The notes under the pieces: model-generated
Told to the model about the DNA's origin: nothing
The model's database searches: none
What the model saw: the letters and a program-made list of their open reading frames with translations, nothing else
DNA from: Anaerolineales bacterium
GTDB lineage: Bacteria > Chloroflexota > Anaerolineae > Anaerolineales > VGOW01
Assembly: GCA_919901875.1 (NCBI GenBank)
Contig: CAKKQG010000231.1
Span: forward strand, 1-7,447
Length of the DNA stretch: 7,447 nt
Direction of reading: 5' to 3'
Shown here: piece after piece, positions 1 through 5,516 of the stretch
Layout: each line of letters opens with the position of its first letter
How positions within the stretch are numbered: position 1 is the first letter of the stretch
Translations under genes and position numbers: made by a program

Positions 1-3
1 TCA

Positions 4-31
4 TAATTCCTAATTCATCCTTAATTCTTGA
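4..31. repeat. Weak heptamer-like array at left edge
   Basis: TAATTCC, TAATTCA and TTAATTC follow one another with spacing of 7 to 10 bases. The stretch looks like the ragged right end of a TAATTCN tandem array of the same style as the heptamer arrays at 2232-2322, 3313-3396, 5145-5221 and 6764-6902. Only about 28 bases are visible and the period is not clean, so it could be an AT-rich promoter region by chance. The rest of the array, if there is one, would lie left of the window. Confidence 0.3.
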
Positions 32-35
32 GGGG

Positions 36-41
36 TATAAT
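36..41 (+). promoter_or_regulatory. Candidate -10 box of the site-2 protease gene
   Basis: The sequence is a perfect TATAAT. A start of transcription near the A at 48 would leave a leader of about 16 bases containing the ribosome binding site. No good -35 hexamer stands 16-18 bases upstream (ATTCAT at 13-18 is poor), so this is a sigma70-type promoter only by its -10 element. Its position downstream of the in-frame TTG at 28 also argues that translation starts at ATG 64. Confidence 0.4.
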
Positions 42-47
42 CTTTCC

Positions 48-53
48 AAAGGA
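48..53 (+). promoter_or_regulatory. Ribosome binding site deciding the ATG at 64
   Basis: AAAGGA lies ten bases before ATG 64. No comparable site precedes the in-frame TTG at 28, so this site fixes the start of the protease gene at 64 and trims 12 residues from the longest open frame. Confidence 0.6.
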
Positions 54-63
54 AAATTTTGCA

Positions 64-1200
64 ATGTTAGATTTTTTGTTAGAGCAAGCGTTGTTCTGGG
101 GCGTGTTCCTGCTGGTGTTGGGCGGGTTAGTGTTCTTTCACGAGTTGGGACATTTTCTGGCGTCAATTTGGTGCGGCGTTCCGGTGAAAGAATTTGGCAT
201 CGGGTTTCCGCCGCGATTGATCGGCACGGCGCTTGATAAAAATGGCAACCGTCGTTGGTTCGGTATCAAGTCTCCACCCGACGTAGATTCTAATTCGATG
301 ATCCTCTCACTCAATTGGATTCCGCTCGGCGGTTTTGTGCGCCCGGCCGGTGAAGATGATCCATTGGTGCTCAATGGGTTGTCGGCGGCACCGAAGCGGG
401 TGCGCTTCGCGGTGTTGGCGGCGGGGCCCGTGGCGAATCTGATCGTCAGCTTGATCATCCTCATCTTCATATTTACCACAGGCTTTCCCGAACCTACGAA
501 TCGAATCCGTATTGATATTGTGGTGGATCCGTCACCGGCAAAGTCGGCGGGATTGTTGCCCGGCGATGTGGTGCTAACGGCGAATGGCGAAAGTGTGAAC
601 GTGGAGAATGGCAAACTCAGCAAGATCATTCGCGCCAATTTGGGGCAACCGGTTTCTCTCAGCGTGGATCGCAACAAAGAAATTTTAAACATCAGCGTTC
701 TGCCGCGCACCGAGTGGCCCGAAGGGCAAGGGCCCACCGGTATTGTGCTGGGCGCAGAGACTCGCACGGCAACGTATTCACTGCCGCAAGCGATGTTGAG
801 CAGTGTGCAAGTGATCGGGTTTCAGATGCGTGAGACGTTGATGCTGCCGGTGCGCGTGGTAGCGGGTCAATTGAAAGCGAGCGAAGTGCGATTTGTGAGT
901 CCGGTGGGCGTGAAGACGATCAGCGATGAGGTGGTGAGACGATCTCTAAAGAATCAAACGGCGACGGACGTGTTGCAGTTCGCAGCGATATTGAGCGTTG
1001 CTTTGGCGTTGACAAACTTGTTGCCTTTGCCAGCGTTGGACGGCGGGCGTATTTTGTTTGTGTTGATCGAAGCGGTGCGCGGCAAACGTCTCGCGCCGGA
1101 GCGTGAGGGCTTTGTGCATTTGATGGGTTTGTTTGCTTTGTTGACGTTGATGGTGGTGATGGTGATCAACGATCTCGTTAATCCGGTGGTGATGCGGTAA
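64..1200 (+). CDS. rseP: Site-2 intramembrane zinc metalloprotease, RseP-like (peptidase M50)
   Basis: Membrane-embedded protease that cleaves transmembrane segments of substrate proteins; in other bacteria the family releases sigma factors from anti-sigma factors and clears signal peptides. Numbered from ATG 64 (378 aa), the first transmembrane helix carries HELGH at residues 26-30 (zinc ligands H26 and H30, catalytic E27). A PDZ domain sits at about 153-213, with the typical SPAKSAGLLPGD carboxylate-binding start. The C-terminal part has the second family signature NLLPLPALDGGR (about 318-329), with D326 as third zinc ligand, followed by two hydrophobic helices. Length is normal for a one-PDZ bacterial member (E. 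coli RseP has two PDZ domains and is longer). All key residues are present. It is followed by a palindromic repeat and a HEAT-repeat gene. No anti-sigma or sigma gene lies next to it, so the substrate is unknown. The symbol follows the usual name for the family, not proven orthology. Confidence 0.93.
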   Translation: MLDFLLEQALFWGVFLLVLGGLVFFHELGHFLASIWCGVPVKEFGIGFPPRLIGTALDKNGNRRWFGIKSPPDVDSNSMILSLNWIPLGGFVRPAGEDDPLVLNGLSAAPKRVRFAVLAAGPVANLIVSLIILIFIFTTGFPEPTNRIRIDIVVDPSPAKSAGLLPGDVVLTANGESVNVENGKLSKIIRANLGQPVSLSVDRNKEILNISVLPRTEWPEGQGPTGIVLGAETRTATYSLPQAMLSSVQVIGFQMRETLMLPVRVVAGQLKASEVRFVSPVGVKTISDEVVRRSLKNQTATDVLQFAAILSVALALTNLLPLPALDGGRILFVLIEAVRGKRLAPEREGFVHLMGLFALLTLMVVMVINDLVNPVVMR

Positions 1201-1205
1201 ACGAC

Positions 1206-1238
1206 AGACTTCCGAAGTCTGCGAGACTTCGGAAGTCT
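1206..1238. repeat. Perfect palindromic repeat between genes (REP-like)
   Basis: AGACTTCCGAAGTCT (1206-1220) and its exact reverse complement AGACTTCGGAAGTCT (1224-1238) are separated by GCG. Each 15-base arm is itself a palindrome with one central base (AGACTTC-N-GAAGTCT), so the DNA can form either one long 15-bp stem or two small cruciforms. No T-run follows, so it is not a classical intrinsic terminator, though it could stabilise the 3' end of the protease mRNA or weaken read-through. It ends 12 bases before the next start codon. The motif resembles dispersed REP-type palindromes; that reading is inference from one copy. Confidence 0.8.
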
Positions 1239-1250
1239 TAGAGTGTAACG

Positions 1251-2228
1251 ATGCCTAAATCCTCTTCTAAAACTTTTTCGCGGGCGATGCACGACTTGGC
1301 GAATGAGAAGCATCCGCCAGCCAAAGATGATCTGCATCAACTCTCTGACCTGAGCAGTGATCAACTTAAGGAGTTCAAATCGCTGTGGAGTCACATCCCC
1401 GCCTCACGCCGCTTAACGATCATGACGGCGTTGGGCAAATACGCCGAAGAAAATTTCGATTTGGACATCAACGCCGTGTCGCGCGTTGTATTGACGGATA
1501 GCGATGGACTGGTGCGCGCGGCGGCGATCCATAATTTGTGGGAGAGCGAGAGTCCGGATTTGATCGCGCCATTTTTAAATATACTGGTCAACGATCCCCA
1601 GCCTGAAACACGCGCCGCGGCGGCGACAGCACTGAGCATGTTTGTGAGTTTGGGTGAGCTGGAAGTGATTGACGAATCGCTGATGCACAAAGTTGAAGAG
1701 GCGTTGCTCGGCGTCTTTAACGGAGACGACATCCCCGAGGTGCGCCGCCACGCGCTCGAGTCAGCCGGTTTCTCGGAGAGCCAAGAGGTCGCCGAAGCGA
1801 TCCGTAAAGCTTACAATGATCGCGATGAGTCGTTTAAGATCAGCGCCTTGGTCGCTATGGGGCGTAGTCTGGATCATCAGTGGAACCCCATTGTGATCCA
1901 TGAACTTGAAAACATGAATCCGCGCATCCGTTTCGAGGCGGCGCGTGCCGCAGGCGAATTACAATTGCGCGATGCGGTGCAGGCCTTGGGCGAACTGACG
2001 CGCGATGTGGAAGTGGAAGTGCAGGAGATCGTGATCTGGGCTTTGGGCGAGATCGGCGGTGAGGACGCGCGTGAGATTCTGGCGAAGTTGTTGAAACGCG
2101 CCAAAGGTGAGCGCGCCGAATTAATTGACGAGTCGCTCGCCAATGCCGAGTTGGTAGATGACATCGCCGAATTTGATCTATTGGCTACGGATGATCTTGA
2201 AGATGAATTGAAACGCAGATTGAATTGA
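1251..2228 (+). CDS. HEAT-repeat protein, cytoplasmic scaffold
   Basis: A 325-residue soluble protein with no signal peptide or membrane helix. At least six helical repeats of roughly 31 residues are visible, each with an Asp/Asn-turn, then a basic/hydrophobic helix ending in Ala-rich sequence: around residues 84-96, 115-128, 160-173, 190-204, 222-236 and 252-269. Examples are DSDGLVRAAAIHNL and DVEVEVQEIVIWALGEIG. This is the HEAT/PBS-lyase-like pattern, which usually gives a curved solenoid for protein binding. The N-terminal 50 residues are polar and outside the repeats. The C-terminal 40 residues are strongly acidic (LATDDLEDEL near the end). No catalytic motif is seen, so no enzymatic role is claimed. 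The start ATG lies 12 bases after the palindromic repeat and has no clear Shine-Dalgarno sequence. The partner is unknown; the neighbouring protease is only a possibility by position. Confidence 0.85.
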   Translation: MPKSSSKTFSRAMHDLANEKHPPAKDDLHQLSDLSSDQLKEFKSLWSHIPASRRLTIMTALGKYAEENFDLDINAVSRVVLTDSDGLVRAAAIHNLWESESPDLIAPFLNILVNDPQPETRAAAATALSMFVSLGELEVIDESLMHKVEEALLGVFNGDDIPEVRRHALESAGFSESQEVAEAIRKAYNDRDESFKISALVAMGRSLDHQWNPIVIHELENMNPRIRFEAARAAGELQLRDAVQALGELTRDVEVEVQEIVIWALGEIGGEDAREILAKLLKRAKGERAELIDESLANAELVDDIAEFDLLATDDLEDELKRRLN

Positions 2229-2231
2229 TCT

Positions 2232-2322
2232 GGAAGTTGGAAGTTAAATGTTGGAAGTTGGACGTTAGAAGTTGGATGTTGGGGTTTTGGGATTTTGGAT
2301 TTTGGGATTTTAGAATTTGGAT
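2232..2322. repeat. Degenerate heptamer array, GGAAGTT type
   Basis: Thirteen units of about 7 bases run without a gap: GGAAGTT twice, AAATGTT, GGAAGTT, GGACGTT, AGAAGTT, GGATGTT, GGGGTTT, then a GATTTTG-like series with one 8-base step near 2298-2305. The array starts four bases after the stop codon of the HEAT gene and reaches across the start codon of the transporter. The + strand holds only one C in the whole array (2263), so a transcript would be G/U/A. The unit is the reverse complement of the AACTTCC units in the arrays at 3313 and 5145. Confidence 0.85.
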
Positions 2323-3228
2323 CTTCTCTTACTCATCTTCGCCAACAACATCGCGCCGATCCTACTGTCGGCGGGCGCCGGCTTCGCCATTGGTCGCGCT
2401 TTCAATCTCGATGTGAAAGCCGCCTCACGACTCGTCTTTTATATCTTCAGCCCGTGTTTGGTGTTCGTCTCGCTGACCGAAACAACTTTAAGCGTCACCG
2501 ATTTTGGTCGAATGACGATCTTCGCCGTCAGCACAGTGATCCTCTTCGGGGTCGCCGCCTTCGCCTTCGGGAAACTTTTGAATCTTAATCGCCCGACCCT
2601 CGCCGCGCTGGTCGTGACAAACATGTTCGGCAACGGCGGCAACTACGGACTCTCGCTGACGTTGTTCGCCTTTGGCGGCGTGGCGTTAGCGTGGGCAACG
2701 GTGTATTACACCATCACCGCGCTCATGGTCAACACCCTCGGCGTGATCATCGCTTCGAGCGGGCGCGTCTCGCTCCGCGAATCGATCGGCGGCATTTTTA
2801 AATTGCCGATGTTGTATGGCATGATTCTGGCGATCCTCTTCCGCGCGCTCAACATTGAAGTCCCCGTTGCCTTCTTCCGCGCCATCAAATTATTAAGTGG
2901 CGCCGCCTTGCCCGTGATGCTGATCGTATTAGGTCTGCAACTGGCGCAGATCAAACGCATAGACAACATTCGCTTGGTCAGCGCGGCTTCGGTTTTTCAA
3001 TTGCTATGCGGCCCGATTATTGGATTGTTGCTAGCATCTCTCTTAGGATTAAGCGGCGCGGCGCGGCAAGCGGCGATCATTGAAGCCTCTATGCCCACCG
3101 CCGTCGTCGTCACCATTTTGGGGATCGAATACGACATCAATCCCGATTTCATCACCGGCGTGGTTTTACTCACCACGCTGTTGAGTCCTCTCACACTCAC
3201 GCCATTGATCGCCTTTCTCTATTTGTAA
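2317..3228 (+). CDS. AEC-family (auxin efflux carrier-like) membrane transporter
   Basis: A 303-residue, very hydrophobic protein with about ten transmembrane segments, in two halves of five (roughly 4-26, 38-58, 66-86, 96-118, 121-146, then 164-183, 190-212, 220-242, 251-271, 278-301). Family signatures are present in both halves: FGNGGNYGLSL (104-114) in the crossover helix of the first half, and SMPTAVVVTILG (258-269) in the second. LPVMLIVLGLQLA (198-210) is also typical. AEC proteins export or exchange organic anions such as malate; substrate cannot be read here. The start must be TTG 2317: an in-frame TAG stands at 2311 and no ATG or GTG lies near. That TTG is inside the last heptamer of the upstream array. 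Only a weak GGGA (2304-2307) could serve as ribosome binding site. The stop codon TAATG overlaps the next gene's ATG by one base, implying translational coupling. Confidence 0.9.
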   Translation: MDLLLLIFANNIAPILLSAGAGFAIGRAFNLDVKAASRLVFYIFSPCLVFVSLTETTLSVTDFGRMTIFAVSTVILFGVAAFAFGKLLNLNRPTLAALVVTNMFGNGGNYGLSLTLFAFGGVALAWATVYYTITALMVNTLGVIIASSGRVSLRESIGGIFKLPMLYGMILAILFRALNIEVPVAFFRAIKLLSGAALPVMLIVLGLQLAQIKRIDNIRLVSAASVFQLLCGPIIGLLLASLLGLSGAARQAAIIEASMPTAVVVTILGIEYDINPDFITGVVLLTTLLSPLTLTPLIAFLYL

Positions 3229-4508
3229 TGCGCGCCAATTTTTTTCTTCTAACGATCATCGCCTCTTTCACGCTGACCGCTTTCCGACAGTCACCCACCC
3301 CCGCGCACGTCCAACTTCCAATCTCCAATCTCCAATCCCCAATCCACATTCCGCATTCCGCATTCCACATTCCGCAATCTCCCGTTCTCCAATCCGCCCT
3401 CACCTTCGAATCTTTTTCCGTGACTCACACCTTCGGCGCGCAGATCACCTTCAACGTCACCGCCAAAAGTGACGCCGACGTGACGGCGGCAGCCGTGTTG
3501 ATGCGGACAGGTGATTCGGATCGCACCGAAGTGATTCAAGCCAGCGTGACCCCGAGCAAAAATCTTAAAGCGCAGGTGACGCGGGAACTGCAAGCGCAAC
3601 CGATCTCGCCCTTCACCACCATCACCTATTCGTGGCGGCTGACCGATTCGCAAGGACGCACCTTCACTTCCTCTGACCAAAAATATACTTACGACGACAA
3701 CCGTTTCAAATGGCAAACACTGGAACGCGGCGCGATCATTGCTCACTGGTATACGGGCGACCTCACGTTTGGTCAATACATCGCCGACACCGGCTTCAAG
3801 TCATTGGAGCGCGCCAGCCGTTTCATCAACGCGCCGCTCCCGCCGAAAGTGGATGTGTATGTCTACGCCAACTTAAACGATCTTCAATCGAGCTTACGGC
3901 TCATGGGGCGCACCTGGGTCAGTGGTCATGCCGATCCCAAGATCGGAGTCATCATGGTGACGGCTTCCCCTGATCTCATTGGTCGCGCCGATTTGGAGCG
4001 CGATGTGCCGCACGAGATAGCGCACATCATGGTCTATCAAGCAACACGCGCCGGTTATGATCGAATGCCGGTTTGGTTAGACGAGGGGTTAGCCGTCAAC
4101 AGCGAACTGCAGCCGCGCCCGGACTTCGCCGCCGCCTTGAGTGATGCGGTGAAAAATAACTCGCTCATCCCCATTGCCTCCTTGTGTGGATCATTCGGCA
4201 GCGAGCGGGCGCATCTCTCCTACGCCGAGAGCGCTTCGCTTGTCCGTTACATTTTAGATCGTCCGGGGGGAGCAGCAAAGATTAAAGGTTTGCTGAACGC
4301 CTATCGCGATGGCGCGACGTGCGAAGGCGGCGTGCAACAGGAGCTAAAAGTAAGTCTTATTGAATTGCAAACCGACTGGCAGCGCGACGTGTTAAATTCA
4401 AATCCACTGTTAGATTTTTTGCGAAGCGCCGCGCCGTGGCTTGTCCTCTTTGTGCCGGTCGCATTGATTTTTGCGTTGTTCATTTTTGTGCCGAAACAAA
4501 AAATGTAG
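3228..4508 (+). CDS. Membrane-anchored gluzincin metallopeptidase-like protein (peptidase MA-like, HExxH)
   Basis: A 426-residue predicted surface protein. Residues 4-19 form a hydrophobic signal peptide or N-terminal anchor. Residues 29-57 are encoded by a heptamer array and look like a linker rich in Pro, Ser, His and Gln. About 60-160 resembles a beta-sandwich domain (FSVTHTFGAQITFNVTA). The peptidase-like domain follows, with HEIAH at 262-266 (zinc ligands H262 and H266, catalytic E263) and WLDEGLA at 283-289, where E286 would be the third ligand. Residues 403-422 are a C-terminal membrane helix followed by PKQKM. This arrangement matches the peptidase MA-like (gluzincin) family; substrate unknown. 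The catalytic residues are intact. The ATG overlaps the stop codon of the transporter gene, and the stop codon TAG is formed by the first bases of the inverted-repeat element at 4505. Confidence 0.82.
   Translation: MRANFFLLTIIASFTLTAFRQSPTPAHVQLPISNLQSPIHIPHSAFHIPQSPVLQSALTFESFSVTHTFGAQITFNVTAKSDADVTAAAVLMRTGDSDRTEVIQASVTPSKNLKAQVTRELQAQPISPFTTITYSWRLTDSQGRTFTSSDQKYTYDDNRFKWQTLERGAIIAHWYTGDLTFGQYIADTGFKSLERASRFINAPLPPKVDVYVYANLNDLQSSLRLMGRTWVSGHADPKIGVIMVTASPDLIGRADLERDVPHEIAHIMVYQATRAGYDRMPVWLDEGLAVNSELQPRPDFAAALSDAVKNNSLIPIASLCGSFGSERAHLSYAESASLVRYILDRPGGAAKIKGLLNAYRDGATCEGGVQQELKVSLIELQTDWQRDVLNSNPLLDFLRSAAPWLVLFVPVALIFALFIFVPKQKM
3313..3396. repeat. Heptamer array inside a coding sequence, AATCTCC/ATTCCGC type
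   Basis: Twelve consecutive 7-base units in strict register: AACTTCC, AATCTCC twice, AATCCCC, AATCCAC, ATTCCGC twice, ATTCCAC, ATTCCGC, AATCTCC, CGTTCTC, CAATCCG. The total of 84 bases is divisible by three, so the frame of the metallopeptidase-like gene is kept. It encodes about residues 29-57, between signal peptide and first folded domain. Since three units equal seven codons, the peptide shows a seven-residue rhythm: PISNLQS, PIHIPHS, AFHIPQS. Confidence 0.85.
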
Positions 4509-4575
4509 GGGCAACCCTTGCGGTTGCCCATATTGCGGTTACCCGCATCGGGACAGGGGCAAGCCCTGCCCCTAC
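4505..4575. repeat. 71-bp element with terminal inverted repeats and two hairpins (MITE/REP-like)
   Basis: The ends GTAGGGGCA (4505-4513) and TGCCCCTAC (4567-4575) are exact inverted repeats. Inside are two stem-loops: GGGCAACC/GGTTGCCC (4509-4516 with 4522-4529, loop CTTGC) and AGGGGCA/TGCCCCT (4555-4561 with 4567-4573, loop AGCCC). The TAG stop codon of the upstream gene (4506-4508) is part of the left terminus, so the element has set or replaced the 3' end of that gene. There is no T-run, but the hairpins could still act as a transcript end or mRNA stabiliser. Similar GTAGGGGC-ended elements are, from memory, dispersed in many bacterial genomes; no transposase is encoded. Confidence 0.8.
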
Positions 4576-4584
4576 GAATCATTT

Positions 4585-4590
4585 GAGGTG
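4585..4590 (+). promoter_or_regulatory. Ribosome binding site of the exonuclease-like gene
   Basis: GAGGTG ends five bases before ATG 4596. Besides AAAGGA at 48, it is the only clear Shine-Dalgarno site in the window; genes that begin beside heptamer arrays lack one. Confidence 0.55.
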
Positions 4591-4595
4591 TCTAT

Positions 4596-5129
4596 ATGTC
4601 CTCTTCAATTCTTGTCTTCGATCTCGAAACACAACTCCTCTCCGACGACGTCGGCGGATGGGATCATATTGCCCAGATGAAATTGGCGTGCGCCGTGACG
4701 CACGATATGATGACGAACACCTTCCACGAATACACCGAAGCCGACGCGCCCAAGTTGATCGCCGATCTTAAAGCGGCGCAGCTCGTCGTCGGGTTCAACG
4801 TCAAACGATTCGACTACGAAGTGCTTCGCCCCTACGCCGACAAGAAACTTATACTTCCGACTGTAGATTTACTTGAGGATATTTACAGCGTCTTGGGGTT
4901 TCGCTTGTCGCTTGATTCGGTTGCCGCCGCCACGCTCGGTCACAGCAAAAGCGCCGACGGCGTCCAAGCGGTTAAATGGTTCAAGCAAGGTCAACTGCCG
5001 CAGGTGATCGAATACTGCAAGCAAGATGTAATCGTCACGGGCGATCTGTATCTCTTCGGTCAACAACACAAACATATCAAGTACCAAGACAAGTTCGGCA
5101 AAGTGAAGCAAGTGCCGGTCAGATGGTAG
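4596..5129 (+). CDS. Stand-alone RNase H-like DEDDy 3'-5' exonuclease-fold protein
   Basis: A 177-residue soluble protein. All three exonuclease motifs are present: Exo I VFDLET with D9 and E11, Exo II GFNVKRFDYEVL with D73 (residues 66-77), and Exo III YCKQD with Y140 and D144. These are the four metal-binding acids plus the tyrosine of the DEDDy class, so hydrolysis of DNA or RNA 3' ends is plausible. The protein is little more than the nuclease domain: no polymerase, helicase or RNA-binding module is fused. It resembles the YprB/RNase H-like group found alone or fused to helicases. Residues 155-177 form a lysine-rich tail (KHIKYQDKFGKVKQ) that could contact nucleic acid. It begins 20 bases after the inverted-repeat element and has a good ribosome binding site. 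Confidence 0.82.
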   Translation: MSSSILVFDLETQLLSDDVGGWDHIAQMKLACAVTHDMMTNTFHEYTEADAPKLIADLKAAQLVVGFNVKRFDYEVLRPYADKKLILPTVDLLEDIYSVLGFRLSLDSVAAATLGHSKSADGVQAVKWFKQGQLPQVIEYCKQDVIVTGDLYLFGQQHKHIKYQDKFGKVKQVPVRW

Positions 5130-5144
5130 AATAGCAAAAGAAAA

Positions 5145-5221
5145 AATTCCAAATCCCAAATCTCAAAACCCAAACTTCCAATCTCCAATCTCTAATCTCT
5201 AATCTCCAACATCCAATCTCC
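5145..5221. repeat. Eleven-unit heptamer array, AATCTCC type
   Basis: Eleven 7-base units with no insertion or deletion: AATTCCA, AATCCCA, AATCTCA, AAACCCA, AACTTCC, AATCTCC, AATCTCT twice, AATCTCC, AACATCC, AATCTCC. The 77 bases contain no G on the + strand. The array fills the gap between the exonuclease-like gene and acylphosphatase and stops four bases before the acylphosphatase ATG. Bases 5173-5192 are identical to 3313-3332 in the array within the metallopeptidase-like gene. Confidence 0.9.
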
Positions 5222-5225
5222 GGTC

Positions 5226-5510
5226 ATGAGCGACTCATCCCCTCTCCGTCTCCACGCGATCATCTCCGGCAAAGTGCAAGGCGTGTTTTTCCGCGACACC
5301 ACACTGCGTACGGCGAATGAACTTCAACTCGTCGGCTGGGTGAGTAACTTGCCCAATGGATCGGTTGAAGTGATCGCCGAAGGCTCACACAACTCGTTGG
5401 AGTCGTTGCTTAACTTTTTGCGAGTCGGTCCGCCGCAAGCGCACATCGAACAGGTCGCGGCAGATTGGCAGCTCGCCACAAACGAATTCTCTTCCTTCAT
5501 GGTTCGCTAA
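5226..5510 (+). CDS. acyP: Acylphosphatase
   Basis: A 94-residue protein, the normal length for the family, which hydrolyses acyl phosphates such as acetyl phosphate or 1,3-bisphosphoglycerate to a carboxylate and phosphate (EC 3.6.1.7). The phosphate-binding signature GKVQGVFFR (15-23) supplies the catalytic R23. The second signature GWVSNLPNGSVEV (37-49) supplies the catalytic N41. The small alpha/beta fold is complete. It is cytoplasmic. The ATG stands directly after the heptamer array and the bases before it (CTCCGGTC) offer no Shine-Dalgarno site. The next gene follows after six bases, so the two are probably co-transcribed, though no functional link is evident. Confidence 0.95.
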   Translation: MSDSSPLRLHAIISGKVQGVFFRDTTLRTANELQLVGWVSNLPNGSVEVIAEGSHNSLESLLNFLRVGPPQAHIEQVAADWQLATNEFSSFMVR

Positions 5511-5516
5511 CCCCAC

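Noticed and set aside
28..63. An upstream TTG start for the site-2 protease
   Set aside because: It has no ribosome binding site and lies upstream of the likely -10 box and transcript start; ATG 64 has AAAGGA at proper spacing.
138..767. A 209-codon open frame on the minus strand within the site-2 protease gene
   Set aside because: It is antisense to a gene with all catalytic motifs, and its translation is low-complexity, rich in Ser/Thr/Pro/Arg, with no recognisable domain.
1206..1238. Intrinsic transcription terminator
   Set aside because: The stem is strong but is followed by TAGAGTG, not a T-run, and the next gene starts 12 bases later.
2225..2416. A Trp-rich small open frame (WKLEVKC, WKLDVRS repeats)
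   Set aside because: It is simply the GGAAGTT heptamer array read in another frame and then runs into the transporter gene out of frame.
3291..3776. Minus-strand open frame of 161 codons
   Set aside because: It is antisense to the metallopeptidase-like gene and its repetitive end is the reverse reading of the heptamer array.
4436..4771. Open frames over the inverted-repeat element, including a Cys-rich one resembling CxxC zinc-binding sequence (4471-4680)
   Set aside because: The cysteine-rich part is a translation of the palindromic 71-bp element, and the frames overlap two well-supported genes at both ends.
5145..5221. Possible CRISPR array
   Set aside because: The repeats are contiguous 7-base units without unique spacers, and no cas gene is present.
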